A stretch of 64,000 nucleotides of DNA from G963702155 sp963702155. Lineage in GTDB: Bacteria; Pseudomonadota; Alphaproteobacteria; Micavibrionales; Micavibrionaceae. Both the position numbers and the translations under genes were made by a program. The stretch is taken from the NCBI GenBank assembly GCA_963702155.1, contig OY969717.1, forward strand, positions 62,001 through 126,000. Direction: 5' to 3'. Position 1 is the first letter of the stretch. Each line of letters starts with the position of its first letter. Positions 1 through 9,035 of the stretch are shown piece by piece. The notes beneath the pieces were generated by a model. It saw nothing but the letters and a program-made list of their open reading frames with translations, was not told the origin of the DNA and made no database searches.

Positions 1-234
1 GGAGGTCGCATGACGGTCAAGCGCGGCAACCAGCTCTTCGCGGCTCATACCAATACCATCATCTTCAATGAGAATCAGGCTCTTCCCGCCATCTTTAATC
101 TCGATTTTAATATGAGACGCGCCCGCATCCACCGCATTTTCCGCCATTTCTTTAACAGCCGCCGCAGGACGCTCAATCACTTCCCCCGCCGCAATCTGAT
201 TAATGAGGGTTTCCGGTAAATATCGTATACGCAT
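1..234 (-). CDS. mutL: DNA mismatch repair protein MutL, N-terminal 78 residues (runs off the window)
   Basis: Reading the minus strand from the ATG at 232-234 to the window edge gives an open frame of 78 codons. It opens with MRIRYLPETLINQIAAGEVI and continues with ERPAAAVKEMAENAVDAG and DDGIGM. These are the GHKL ATPase motifs I and II at the start of MutL: the catalytic Glu and the Mg-binding Asn lie in the KEMAENAVDAG segment, and DDGIGM is the second motif. MutL couples MutS mismatch recognition to strand removal. Only the first part of the ATPase domain is inside the window; the rest lies beyond base 1. The plus-strand frame over the same bases is basic and has no recognisable fold, so it was discarded. 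Confidence 0.93.
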   Translation of the reverse strand, partial: MRIRYLPETLINQIAAGEVIERPAAAVKEMAENAVDAGASHIKIEIKDGGKSLILIEDDGIGMSREELVAALDRHATS

Positions 235-312
235 AAAAGAAAGATAAACCGTTTAAGCCAAAATGTCAGCTTAAGCTATGTGTAATGTCAAAAAGCAAAG
301 TGGATAAAAGAT

Positions 313-1605
313 TTAAGATTTGATAATGGCGTGGTCAGTACGTGCCTGATCCAATATGGCATGATCTAAAATGGCCTCACTTAAATCCGCATATCGCAAA
401 TCCGCACCGGTTAAATTCGCGCTGGTTAAATCAACACCGCGCAAAATACAATATCTTAAGTCTGCGTATTCAAGCGTGATATATCGCAAATTTGCGCCGC
501 TCAAATCTGTGTGTTGAAAATGGCTTTTGCGTGTGTCTTTTTTAAATTCTAATGGACAAAGCCGCGCATGCGATAAATCCGCCCGTGTCAGCTTAGCATA
601 CCTAAAACTTGAGCCTCGTAAGTCCGCATCCACCAAACGCGCATCCCTAAAGTCGGACTTATCAAAAACACCGCTTTGTAATTCGGATGAATTCAAATTC
701 TGATTAAGAAAATTTGCCCCGATTGCAGAAATAGCCGTTAATGGAAAACGCTTTAGGTCTGGTAGGTTACGCAAATCATACCCATCCAGATTAAGCTGCC
801 GCCCTGCGCGCCCCGCTGTCGCAACCCAAAGCGTATGTTCCTCTAAAAGTTGGGACAACGTTTTACCTAAATTCTCTACAGCATCTCCCATATCTGCTTC
901 ATCTTTAGAGCCAAGTAGGTTAAGCCCGCGCCGCTCCGCCCCATCCATATTAGCGCCCGCAATAACCGTATCGCTCATATCCGCATCCGTTAGGATAGAC
1001 CCACTCATATTAGTAGAGGCAAGATTTGCGCCTTTAAAGACCGCGCCTTCCAAATCGGCACCTGTTAAATCGGCATTGCTCAAATCCGCATCGCTAAAAT
1101 TCGCGCCATTGGCATGTGCGCCGTTCATTTTTGTGGAATTAAGTTTGGCTCCGATTAAAATTGTAAGCCCCCCCTTACCGGCAGATCGTTTACGATCATC
1201 CAGAATACCGCTTTTGTCACGTTGCATGATTTTACCCTCGCGCATATCCGCCTTGGTTAAATCCGCGCCGCTCATATCGGTACCGGCAAGATACGCGCCG
1301 CGTAGATCTACGCGTGTCATATTAGCATGTTTAAAGCTTGTATTGCGTAGATCACAGGCAAAAAAGCTTGTACTGCGCAAAGTGCAGCCTGTTAGGTCAC
1401 AATCCAGAAGCATTGATCCGGTAAAATCCGCATCTGATAAATCTGACGCATTAAAAACAAGATGAGAAAGATTACGATATTGGATAACGGCGCGCGCGCC
1501 TCCCATATCACCGCGCATGAACATATCATGTTTGCGGATCGCATCATTAAGCTCGCTCTGGCTAAGCGGCTCTAAATCACTATAATCGGGTACTCGTTGC
1601 TTCAT
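313..1605 (-). CDS. Pentapeptide-repeat protein with two repeat blocks
   Basis: This 430-residue protein is made mainly of A(D/N)LXX pentapeptides, for example SGADLTKADM, LSNADLTGADLEGA and LTGADLRYADLSEA. There are two blocks, roughly residues 45-230 and 300-425. The segment between them contains TLWVATAGRAGRQLNLDGYDLR, quoted here only in outline: a tryptophan/glycine linker also seen in other alphaproteobacterial pentapeptide proteins. Each block should fold as a right-handed quadrilateral beta-helix. No signal peptide or membrane segment is visible, so it is probably cytoplasmic. Such proteins include gyrase-protecting Qnr/MfpA types, but most have no known function and nothing here points to gyrase. 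It starts at an ATG, lies alone between mutL and pgi, and has no obvious partner. Confidence 0.85.
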   Translation of the reverse strand: MKQRVPDYSDLEPLSQSELNDAIRKHDMFMRGDMGGARAVIQYRNLSHLVFNASDLSDADFTGSMLLDCDLTGCTLRSTSFFACDLRNTSFKHANMTRVDLRGAYLAGTDMSGADLTKADMREGKIMQRDKSGILDDRKRSAGKGGLTILIGAKLNSTKMNGAHANGANFSDADLSNADLTGADLEGAVFKGANLASTNMSGSILTDADMSDTVIAGANMDGAERRGLNLLGSKDEADMGDAVENLGKTLSQLLEEHTLWVATAGRAGRQLNLDGYDLRNLPDLKRFPLTAISAIGANFLNQNLNSSELQSGVFDKSDFRDARLVDADLRGSSFRYAKLTRADLSHARLCPLEFKKDTRKSHFQHTDLSGANLRYITLEYADLRYCILRGVDLTSANLTGADLRYADLSEAILDHAILDQARTDHAIIKS

Positions 1606-1738
1606 GCGGTTCTTCGCGTTTAAATTTTATAAACCAAAACAGGGGCATAATCCTTATGCATAGCACCTGTACCGCATTTTATATAAATACGATTGAAATC
1701 AGTTTACACGGATTTACGTGAAGATTTTATGAATATTT

Positions 1739-3310
1739 CTAAGTTTTTTTATCGTCCACATGCGATAGTAAACCAGCCGTTGAGCTATCAAAACCGGAAT
1801 AATTATAGCCCTGTTCTTGCGCGGACAAAATATCCTTGGCTAAAATCTTGCCCAATTCAACACCCCATTGATCAAAGCTGTTAATATTCCAAACAATTCC
1901 TTGCACAAAGACCTTATGTTCATAAAACGCAATCAGCATACCGAGCGCCTCTGGCGTAAGGGTATCCAGAACAAAGGTCGAAGTCGGGCGATTACCCTCA
2001 AACAATCTGTAGGATTGATCCGGATTTGGTTGCCCGTCCATCATTGCCATGGTTTGCGCAAAGCAATTCGCTAGTAATTTTTGATGATGATCGCCGATAT
2101 CATGCTCGGGCGTAGCGGCACAGATAAAATCCGCTGGAACAATAGTTGTACCTTGATGCAGAAGCTGGAAAAACGCATGCTGGGCATTGGTGCCGGGATT
2201 ACCAAATATAATTGGCCCCGTTTGATAATCAACACGCTCTCCATTTCGATCAATCGCTTTACCATTTGATTCCATATCAAGCTGCTGTAAAAAAGAAGCA
2301 AATTTATCAAGATATTGCGAATAGGGAAGAACAGCGTGCATATCATAATTATAAAAATTACGATACCAAACACCAATCATCGCCATAAGAACAGGGATAT
2401 TCTGATCAAGCGCCGCATTTTTAAAATGGTCATCCGCCATATGTGCGCCATTTAAAAAATCTTTAAATTTATCAAAACCAATCGAAACGGCAACGGGTAA
2501 TCCAATCCCTGACCACACACTATAGCGCCCGCCGATCCAGTCACGCATTGGCAGGATATTACCTGCATTAATACCAAAATCCCCGGCGGCCTTAATATTG
2601 GTGGAAACAGCGGCAAAGTGGTTGGGGATATCGCTCTCGCCCATATCTTTCAAAAACCACGCACGAGCTGTCCGCGCATTGGTCAGTGTTTCCTGTGTGG
2701 TAAAGGTTTTGGAGGCAATAATAAAATACGTATTTTTCGGGTTTAAATCTTTTAAGACATGCGCAATATGCGATCCGTCCACATTGGAAACAAAATGCAC
2801 GCGCGGGCCATCTGCATGATGGGATAACGCCTCATACACTAGATTGGGCCCAAGGTCAGAGCCGCCAATACCAATATTTACAACATCGGTGATATAATCA
2901 TAACCGCGAATTTTATCGCTTAAGTTTTTAATTTTGTCTTGAAGGTCGGCAACAAATTGCGCAACAACTTCGCCATCAACGCTTATATCATCATCAGTTG
3001 AGCCACGTAGCGCCGTATGCAAAACAGCGCGATCTTCACTCTCATTGATGGCCTCGCCAGAGAACATTTTATCCCGCCAACCTTCAACATCACACGCCTT
3101 TGCCAAATCCATAAGCGCATCAATAGTATCCAGTCCAATATGGTTTTTAGAGTAATCATAAAAAACCGCGCCCGCTTGAATACTAAAAGCATTAAACCGC
3201 GCAGCTTCATTTTTAAAACGATCACGCAGTTGGGTAGTTTTTGTTTCTTCAAAATGATTTTGTAAAGCTTGCCAAGCGAGCAATGTTGTTGGGTTTTGTG
3301 TACGCGTCAT
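1739..3310 (-). CDS. pgi: Glucose-6-phosphate isomerase
   Basis: This protein interconverts glucose-6-phosphate and fructose-6-phosphate in the cytoplasm. The family landmarks are present: IGIGGSDLGP near residue 150, the phosphate-binding SKTFTTQET, the signature WIGGRYSVWSGIGL, GNPGTNAQHAFFQLLHQG containing the catalytic His, and QWGVELGK with the catalytic Lys near the C-terminus. The frame is open further upstream, but the only extra start is a TTG at 3343. The ATG at 3308-3310, giving MTRTQNPTTLLAWQAL, fits the usual N-terminus and a length of 523 residues. It is followed after 50 bases by the M16 pair upstream of it on the same strand, with no clear terminator between them. Nothing in the motif set is missing. 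Confidence 0.96.
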   Translation of the reverse strand: MTRTQNPTTLLAWQALQNHFEETKTTQLRDRFKNEAARFNAFSIQAGAVFYDYSKNHIGLDTIDALMDLAKACDVEGWRDKMFSGEAINESEDRAVLHTALRGSTDDDISVDGEVVAQFVADLQDKIKNLSDKIRGYDYITDVVNIGIGGSDLGPNLVYEALSHHADGPRVHFVSNVDGSHIAHVLKDLNPKNTYFIIASKTFTTQETLTNARTARAWFLKDMGESDIPNHFAAVSTNIKAAGDFGINAGNILPMRDWIGGRYSVWSGIGLPVAVSIGFDKFKDFLNGAHMADDHFKNAALDQNIPVLMAMIGVWYRNFYNYDMHAVLPYSQYLDKFASFLQQLDMESNGKAIDRNGERVDYQTGPIIFGNPGTNAQHAFFQLLHQGTTIVPADFICAATPEHDIGDHHQKLLANCFAQTMAMMDGQPNPDQSYRLFEGNRPTSTFVLDTLTPEALGMLIAFYEHKVFVQGIVWNINSFDQWGVELGKILAKDILSAQEQGYNYSGFDSSTAGLLSHVDDKKT

Positions 3311-3360
3311 ATATAAATCCGTATATCCGTAAGGCTTTTTCAAAAAATATAAAAATGTTT

Positions 3361-4914
3361 TTACTCAACATTGGGTAAAGAGTCCACTCTCAATGCACCT
3401 TCAATCTCTGGCGGTGCGCCCACAAGCACTGTCACAAATTCATCAGGCGATAAAATATTTTGTGATACACGGCTCACATCTTCGGTAGTAACGTCATAAA
3501 TTTTTTGTGAGCGTGACTTTAAATATGAAGGCGGCAGGCCTTCAAGCTGTAAAGCCATCATAATAGATGCAATATCCCCTGTGGACGTCATCGAAAGCGG
3601 GAGCGATCCGATCAAATACGCTTTGGCTGTATTCAGTTCTAAATCTGTAATGGGTTCATTTTGTAGGGTTTTGAATTCTTCTTGAATAATTGAAAGTACT
3701 TCCGGCACATTCTCATTGGCGGTCGATGTACTAAGCGTGAGGGTGTCCAGATATTCCATATCGGTAAATCCTGTATAAATTCCGTAGGTAAGGCCGCGCT
3801 CTTCTCGCACTTTTTTCATCAGCCGCGATCCAAAGCCAGAACTGCCCAAAATATAATTCATAATCTGCGCCGCATGATAATCAGGGTCACGGTGATCCAC
3901 CCCCCGCTGCATAACATCAATAACAGTTTGCGGAATATCCTTTTCATGAAGAAAAACTGACCCTGTATTCTGTAATTCAAACGCCTTCATATCATCATTA
4001 CGCTCGGATATTTTTGGTAAATCCCCAAATACATTATCCAGCACAGATTTAAGCACCGTTTCGTCAATATCTCCGGCAACGGCAATATGCAGACGATCTT
4101 GAGAGAGGGCAGAAGCAAAAGCGCGTAAATCATCCGGCGTAATAGTATCCAGAGTTGAAAGAGTTCCGCCGCTATTCTGCGCATAAGGATGACCTTGGAA
4201 CGCCTTATCGTTCATAATGCGCGCTGAAATCCAGTCCGGGTCTGTCAATGATGATCGTATGCGCGCCTGATTGGCCGCGCGCATTCTCTCAACCGCATCC
4301 ACATCAAATCTGGCTTTAGTAAGCGCAAGCGTGAGCAATTCAAACGCACGGGTTTGATATTGACTTAGCGTTTTAACGGCACCGCCAAAATGATCTCTCC
4401 CACTATTAAATCGGAGCGATATGCTCAAATCTTGTAATTCTTTTTGAAAGCTTTGCGAATCAAGATCACCGGCTCCTTCATCCATCGTATTAGACGCAAG
4501 CAGTGCCAGCCCTTGCAAATCTGCCGGATCATTGACCGCGCCTTGACCTTTAAATGCAAACTGCATGGCAATAACAGGAACAGTATGATCTTCAACAAGC
4601 CATGCTTTAATACCGCCATCGCTTTCAACCTGCTTGATATTTAAAAGCGGTTTGTCTGAAGGCGGCGGCAAATTAGTAAGATCAATGGGTTTTACATTAA
4701 TAGCCTGCACGCCCAAAACGACATCTTGGTCTATGTTTTCAACTATATCCTCGATTACAGCAACTCTATCTGCAGTGTCCAGATCCCCGTCATCTGAAGA
4801 TATTGATAAATTCTCGGTCTCCGGCATATCTACAACGACGTTTGATTGAATATAAAAAAATGCAGGGACGGCAAGCATAGCACCAAACAAAAAAACAAGA
4901 AGAACACGCGTCAT
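3361..4914 (-). CDS. M16-family peptidase homologue, non-catalytic subunit
   Basis: This 517-residue protein has an N-terminal signal anchor (residues 3-22, VLLVFLFGAMLAVPAFFYI) and two M16 half-domains. At the position of the zinc motif HxxEH, around residues 136-147, it reads LALLASNTMDEG, so both histidines and the glutamate are gone. The C-terminal half keeps the R/Y pair region (GSRLMKKVREERGLTYGIYTG) that the inactive partner of M16B heterodimers typically retains. It follows the active M16 gene after two bases, consistent with co-translation into a heterodimeric, exported protease. The substrate is unknown; PqqL-like or processing-protease-like roles are family guesses. The start is an ATG at 4914. 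Confidence 0.9.
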   Translation of the reverse strand: MTRVLLVFLFGAMLAVPAFFYIQSNVVVDMPETENLSISSDDGDLDTADRVAVIEDIVENIDQDVVLGVQAINVKPIDLTNLPPPSDKPLLNIKQVESDGGIKAWLVEDHTVPVIAMQFAFKGQGAVNDPADLQGLALLASNTMDEGAGDLDSQSFQKELQDLSISLRFNSGRDHFGGAVKTLSQYQTRAFELLTLALTKARFDVDAVERMRAANQARIRSSLTDPDWISARIMNDKAFQGHPYAQNSGGTLSTLDTITPDDLRAFASALSQDRLHIAVAGDIDETVLKSVLDNVFGDLPKISERNDDMKAFELQNTGSVFLHEKDIPQTVIDVMQRGVDHRDPDYHAAQIMNYILGSSGFGSRLMKKVREERGLTYGIYTGFTDMEYLDTLTLSTSTANENVPEVLSIIQEEFKTLQNEPITDLELNTAKAYLIGSLPLSMTSTGDIASIMMALQLEGLPPSYLKSRSQKIYDVTTEDVSRVSQNILSPDEFVTVLVGAPPEIEGALRVDSLPNVE

Positions 4915-4916
4915 AT

Positions 4917-6527
4917 TTATTCTCCTACCGCTTGAGATGATGGTGAGGTCAAGGCCTTGGGTGCTACAGTCTCAATAGAGGGCACACTTGGAATGTCGTC
5001 GGTATCCATGTTTTGCGCAGGTATATTATCATTCGCTGCGTCTTTTTTTATAGTGGCATCAGGAATAACATTTTCTTTAACATTATCGTTCGCTTCTGAC
5101 ATATCCAGATATCCCTCCGGCAATAAATACCCCCGTACAAACGGAACAAGATAAGGCTCTTCATGATTGAGGTATGTACGCGCAACGCGGTTCACATCAT
5201 CCACCGTAACTTTACCGATGCGCGCTGGCCAGTATTCAATATCATCAATACTTGAGCCTGTAGAAAGCGCATAACCAAAAGTCATCGCCGGCCCGCTAAC
5301 GCTATCTCGCGCATAGATCGCACTATTTTGCATACGTGTAACGGCTTCTGAAACTTCCGTTTCGCTCACGCCAGATTTTAAAAGCAGCGCAATCTCCGCC
5401 TCTAAAGCATCTTCCAAAACATCAATACGAACATCGGGAAGCGGGCTGCCGTAAACCTTTATATCGGCTGTATCAAGCGCCGTGCCGTTATAGGAAAGCC
5501 CTGCACTGCTCGCAAGTTTTTGATCCACAATAATAGATTTATAAAACCGTGAAGATGCTCCGCCGCCCATAATTTCTTCCAAAACTTGTAGGGCAAGCGC
5601 GTCTTTATCGTTCTGATTATATGATGGAGCAAGATAAACCTGCTGTACGCTTGGCTGTTCAATTCGCTCGTGCTGCAACGTTATGATGGCATCTGAATTC
5701 ATCGGCGGAATTTTTGGCCTTACGCGTGCCGGAATATCACGCGCTTTTAAGGGGGCATAAATCTCTTTTGCCAAATCATAAACCTGCGTACCTGTTACAT
5801 CACCGCTTACGATTAAAATCGCATTATTGGGGGCATACCAGCGATCATAAAATGCCTTGGCCTTGTCCCATGTCAGCGTTTGTATCTCATGCATCCATCC
5901 AATAACTGGAATGCCATAAGGGTGGTTGATATAAACCGCAGCACCAAGTTGCTCTGCAAATCGTCCACGCGGATGGTTATCCGTACGCTGTTTACGTTCT
6001 TCTTGAATAACAAGCAATTCGGATTCTACTTCTTCCAACGGCGGGTTAAGGCCGCGCATACGTCCGGCTTCCATACGCATAACGGTTTCCAAATGCTCCG
6101 AAGATACTGTTTGGAAATAGGCTGTATAATCTTGCGAGGTAAAAGCATTATCACGCCCGCCAAGCTTTTTAATGGTTTCCGAAAATTCACCGGGTTCAAG
6201 GCCGCTTGTGCCTTTAAAAAGAAGATGCTCTAAAAAATGCGCAATCCCCGATTGCCCCCACGGTTCATCCGCCGCCCCGACTTTATACCACACCATATTT
6301 GTGATCACAGGCGTGCGGTGATTGGGAATAACAACAATCTGCAAACCATTTTCAAGGGTAAATGTTTCCGCATTAAAAACTTTTTCAACAGCCTTTGTTT
6401 CCGAATTTTCAGAAGGTTTCTGAGGTAAAGATTCTGCGGACTGAACATCTAATGGAGCCGTATCTTGTGCCAACACCGGGCATGCAAATGCTATTATCAA
6501 GAGTGGAAATAATAAAACAATTCTCAT
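4917..6527 (-). CDS. M16-family zinc metallopeptidase, catalytic subunit
   Basis: The protein has a cleavable signal peptide (residues 1-20, ending VLAQ). The inverted zinc motif HFLEH lies at residues 97-101 (GIAHFLEHLLFKGT), and the downstream zinc-ligand glutamate lies in the ESELLVIQEERKQR helix. It is therefore a catalytically competent periplasmic M16B peptidase. The C-terminal tail of about 70 residues after the second half-domain is rich in Asn, Asp, Pro and Ala (DMSEANDNVKENVIPDA onwards) and is probably disordered. The inactive M16 partner follows after two bases, and a DUF3035 lipoprotein gene precedes it by eight. The order lipoprotein, active M16, inactive M16 is a recurrent alphaproteobacterial arrangement beside lspA. 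Confidence 0.93.
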   Translation of the reverse strand: MRIVLLFPLLIIAFACPVLAQDTAPLDVQSAESLPQKPSENSETKAVEKVFNAETFTLENGLQIVVIPNHRTPVITNMVWYKVGAADEPWGQSGIAHFLEHLLFKGTSGLEPGEFSETIKKLGGRDNAFTSQDYTAYFQTVSSEHLETVMRMEAGRMRGLNPPLEEVESELLVIQEERKQRTDNHPRGRFAEQLGAAVYINHPYGIPVIGWMHEIQTLTWDKAKAFYDRWYAPNNAILIVSGDVTGTQVYDLAKEIYAPLKARDIPARVRPKIPPMNSDAIITLQHERIEQPSVQQVYLAPSYNQNDKDALALQVLEEIMGGGASSRFYKSIIVDQKLASSAGLSYNGTALDTADIKVYGSPLPDVRIDVLEDALEAEIALLLKSGVSETEVSEAVTRMQNSAIYARDSVSGPAMTFGYALSTGSSIDDIEYWPARIGKVTVDDVNRVARTYLNHEEPYLVPFVRGYLLPEGYLDMSEANDNVKENVIPDATIKKDAANDNIPAQNMDTDDIPSVPSIETVAPKALTSPSSQAVGE

Positions 6528-6535
6528 AAATAACT

Positions 6536-7057
6536 CTATCGCTCCACACTGGGTGTTTCGCCTTCGGTTGCGGGTTTACCTTCTGCGGCATTTTGCTGCA
6601 GCCGCTCAAGTTCTTGTTCTGCATCAACAACCTCTTCTGGCGGGTCTTCATTATTAACTAGGCCAAAAAGCTTCTTCGCTGCAGGTATTTTGCTGCGGTC
6701 GTAATCATTGCTTTCCTCATCCACCTTCGCACGGATCGAAGGATCGGCAACCCCAGTACCGGCCTTTTGTAGCAAAACAGATTCGCCTGCTGTAACGCCA
6801 TCTTTGGCTTGTAAAGTGCTTGCACCTAGAACAGCTTCTTTAGCTTGAATATTTGGCGATGTTTCCTGAGGACGCGCCGCACCCGGCCGTGGAGGCGCCA
6901 AAGTATAACTCGGCGGCAATTCAAGCGGCGCGCGTTTGACAACCGCAAATTCATCCGGAGATTTTTTGCTAAGGCCAAGCTGTTCCTTGGTGCTTGAACA
7001 TGAAACCGCGATACTGGCAGATATAGTAAGGATTAGTATTGTATAAAATGAACGCAT
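6536..7057 (-). CDS. DUF3035 lipoprotein (BamF-like)
   Basis: This 173-residue protein has a lipoprotein signal with the invariant cysteine at residue 20 (SIAVSC|SSTKEQ). The following LGLSKKSPDEFAVVKRAPLE, then LPPSYTLAPPRPGAARPQE, is the diagnostic start of DUF3035, whose Caulobacter member was reported as the BAM complex subunit BamF. The rest is Glu/Ala-rich and likely unstructured. It should sit in the periplasmic leaflet of the outer membrane after processing by the signal peptidase encoded next door (lspA). It lies upstream of the M16 pair with an eight-base gap, so the three genes are probably one transcript. The BamF role is by family only. Confidence 0.85.
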   Translation of the reverse strand: MRSFYTILILTISASIAVSCSSTKEQLGLSKKSPDEFAVVKRAPLELPPSYTLAPPRPGAARPQETSPNIQAKEAVLGASTLQAKDGVTAGESVLLQKAGTGVADPSIRAKVDEESNDYDRSKIPAAKKLFGLVNNEDPPEEVVDAEQELERLQQNAAEGKPATEGETPSVER

Positions 7058-7126
7058 AATTATAAGATATTCTTCTTTAAAATGATGATCGAATGAAAGT
7101 ATATACCAAAGAGTAAAGCGTTTGTT

Positions 7127-7711
7127 TTATTTATGAAATGAATTTTCAAAAAACATGGCATATATTATGAGTATAACAACGCCTACCACAATCGAGCTAT
7201 CGGCAATATTAAAGGCCGGATAATGCCAATCGCCAATATGAAAATCAAGAAAATCTACAACAGCGCCATACTTGAAGCGGTCAAAAACATTACCCAACGC
7301 GCCGCCAATCACAAGCGCAATCCCAATTTTTTGCATACGTGCGTTCGTCTTAAAAAGCCATATCAAAAACCATATAGTAATCGCAAAAGATAAAAGAATT
7401 AAAAGCGTCACAGCAATTGTACCGCCTTGGTTGAACATACCAAAGCTAACGCCTTTATTCCAAACCATAACCCAATTGAAAAACGGCAAGACTTCGATTT
7501 GTACATATGGCCAAAGGCCGTGCGGGGTAAAAAGCCAATGAAAAAATCCGGATGGTTCCAAATGCTGAACCAAATCACGTTCGGCAAAAATGGGTGCATC
7601 GGCATGCCCCCTTAAAGTCGGCTTTATAATATATTCAATAACGCCCCATTTGCTAACCTGATCGGCCACCATCACAAAAAAAGCAAACAAAAGATAATAA
7701 ACATTTCGCAT
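7127..7711 (-). CDS. lspA: Lipoprotein signal peptidase II
   Basis: LspA is an aspartic peptidase of the inner membrane that removes the signal peptide of diacylglyceryl-modified prolipoproteins. Four hydrophobic segments are visible. The two conserved motifs are GGALGNVFDRFKYGAVVDF and FNIADSSIVVG, each carrying one catalytic Asp. At 194 residues it is longer than the usual 160-170, because the periplasmic loop after the first helix (RGHADAPIFAERDLVQHLEP) is extended. It directly precedes the DUF3035 lipoprotein gene. In many bacteria lspA follows ileS on the same strand; here ileS is 6.4 kb away on the opposite strand. Confidence 0.95.
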   Translation of the reverse strand: MRNVYYLLFAFFVMVADQVSKWGVIEYIIKPTLRGHADAPIFAERDLVQHLEPSGFFHWLFTPHGLWPYVQIEVLPFFNWVMVWNKGVSFGMFNQGGTIAVTLLILLSFAITIWFLIWLFKTNARMQKIGIALVIGGALGNVFDRFKYGAVVDFLDFHIGDWHYPAFNIADSSIVVGVVILIIYAMFFENSFHK

Positions 7712-7756
7712 AATGTAATGTGTAGCGTGGCACTTGGCACGTGTAAAGGGTAATGC

Positions 7757-8212
7757 TTACTTATGCAGATATTTCAAAATATAATAATCTAACGCTAATC
7801 GCCCTCCGCCTTTTACAAAAATAGATGCACCCAAAAAGGCCCATAATATATGCTGCAAAGAATGGATATAAGTGAGCTCTATAATCGCCGTCATAATGAG
7901 CAATCCCGCCGCCGCGAAACGCGAAAATAACCCAAGAACCAGTAAAACAGGCAAAATCAATTCTCCGGCGGTTGCGCCGTATGCCGCAATTTCAGGTGAA
8001 AGAAAAGGGACGGGATGCTCCAGTTCGAAAAGGAATATTTGATTGCTAAAATTGCCATTCATATAGTCGGCAAAGCGCAACATACCGGATTTAAAAAATG
8101 CCCAGCCTAAATAAAGCCGCGCAGCCAGATCCCAAACGGGCGCGCCAATATACATCGCCACTTTACGAAGCGGCGTAATCCCGCGATCTAGTTTTTTAAA
8201 AAATGTTTTCAT
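7757..8212 (-). CDS. DoxX-family membrane protein, last gene of the bufferin operon
   Basis: This 151-residue protein has about four membrane helices. It shows the DoxX features LAARLYLGWAFFKSGMLRF and GATAGELILPVLLVLGLFSRFAA. The frame is open for 47 codons further upstream inside bufC, but that stretch is basic and unrelated to the family. The ATG at 8210-8212 (MKTFFKKLDRG) gives a normal DoxX length. DoxX genes are regular companions of bufABC clusters, where they may act in redox or metal homeostasis at the inner membrane; the biochemical role is not settled. It follows bufC after a 28-base gap and is presumably co-transcribed. Confidence 0.88.
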   Translation of the reverse strand: MKTFFKKLDRGITPLRKVAMYIGAPVWDLAARLYLGWAFFKSGMLRFADYMNGNFSNQIFLFELEHPVPFLSPEIAAYGATAGELILPVLLVLGLFSRFAAAGLLIMTAIIELTYIHSLQHILWAFLGASIFVKGGGRLALDYYILKYLHK

Positions 8213-8240
8213 TATAAAAATATGCTTTCTCTTAAATATT

Positions 8241-9035
8241 TTATATAACCGCATTCGCTTTAAAATCACAAAAAGTTTCAAGCACAATGAATTTTTGTAA
8301 AAATGCCTGTATATTAAACGCAGGATAGCTGTCCATTGTTTGCGCCACCGCATCGCCTAAAGGCGTTTTTGCGTATAAGGCGCTTAGCATCAAAAACTCA
8401 TCCATACTAACGGTAATAATTTTAACCTCAAGCGCCGGCCTATAGATCATAAGGGATTGCCCGCCCGCGTCTAGATCAAGCGTATCTTCCTGATTTTGGG
8501 TCAAACAAAAATCGCGGATATGAGAAAGCGGGTAGGTCGATGAAATAAGCCGTACACTATCCCTAAAATAAAACACAGTATCGGCAAGCATCTCCGGCGC
8601 AATATCGGCTAAAACTTCCGCCATCGCTGCCATATCATCTTTTGCGTAATAGGCATGATTAAGCGCAATTTCAAATGTGGCAACATCAGGAAGATATGGT
8701 AGCGCAGCCGCAGGTTTAAATTCTGATATAAAAGCATCAAACCGGTCACCGTATGTATTAAGGCATCCTTTTTGCGGTGGAGTATTCAAAACATAATGCC
8801 GCGCCATACCGCTCAAAAAATCTTCACCAACCAATGCATTTATAATCGGAAAAGACTGAACCATCACATCGGTTAAACTACCGACAATATTATTCCGATA
8901 AATTTTGAGGCGCTCTGGCAACGCAACGTCACCGCTTTCATAAATATCATAAAAATCTGAGGGAGGTACATTAAGCGCATCAGGATGATCCAGCATCAAA
9001 TCTTTAAAATCATTTTGAACCTTATTCAGCCGCAT
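8241..9035 (-). CDS. bufC: BufC-like DUF2063 partner protein of the bufferin MNIO enzyme
   Basis: This 264-residue protein belongs to the DUF2063 family. Its N-terminal helical domain runs NVPPSDFYDIYESGDVALPE then RLKIYRNNIVGSLTDVMVQSFP, the usual YRNN...L...FP pattern, and a C-terminal globular part follows. Older annotations call it a putative DNA-binding domain. In bufferin clusters it is the partner (RiPP recognition-type) protein of the DUF692 enzyme and presents the precursor to it. Its start overlaps the end of bufB by 14 bases, which indicates translational coupling and a stoichiometric complex. No membrane segment or signal peptide is seen. Confidence 0.88.
   Translation of the reverse strand: MRLNKVQNDFKDLMLDHPDALNVPPSDFYDIYESGDVALPERLKIYRNNIVGSLTDVMVQSFPIINALVGEDFLSGMARHYVLNTPPQKGCLNTYGDRFDAFISEFKPAAALPYLPDVATFEIALNHAYYAKDDMAAMAEVLADIAPEMLADTVFYFRDSVRLISSTYPLSHIRDFCLTQNQEDTLDLDAGGQSLMIYRPALEVKIITVSMDEFLMLSALYAKTPLGDAVAQTMDSYPAFNIQAFLQKFIVLETFCDFKANAVI

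Noticed and set aside
10..219. Plus-strand frame of 69 codons at the window start
   Set aside because: It is the antisense of the mutL N-terminus, whose minus-strand reading is unmistakable.
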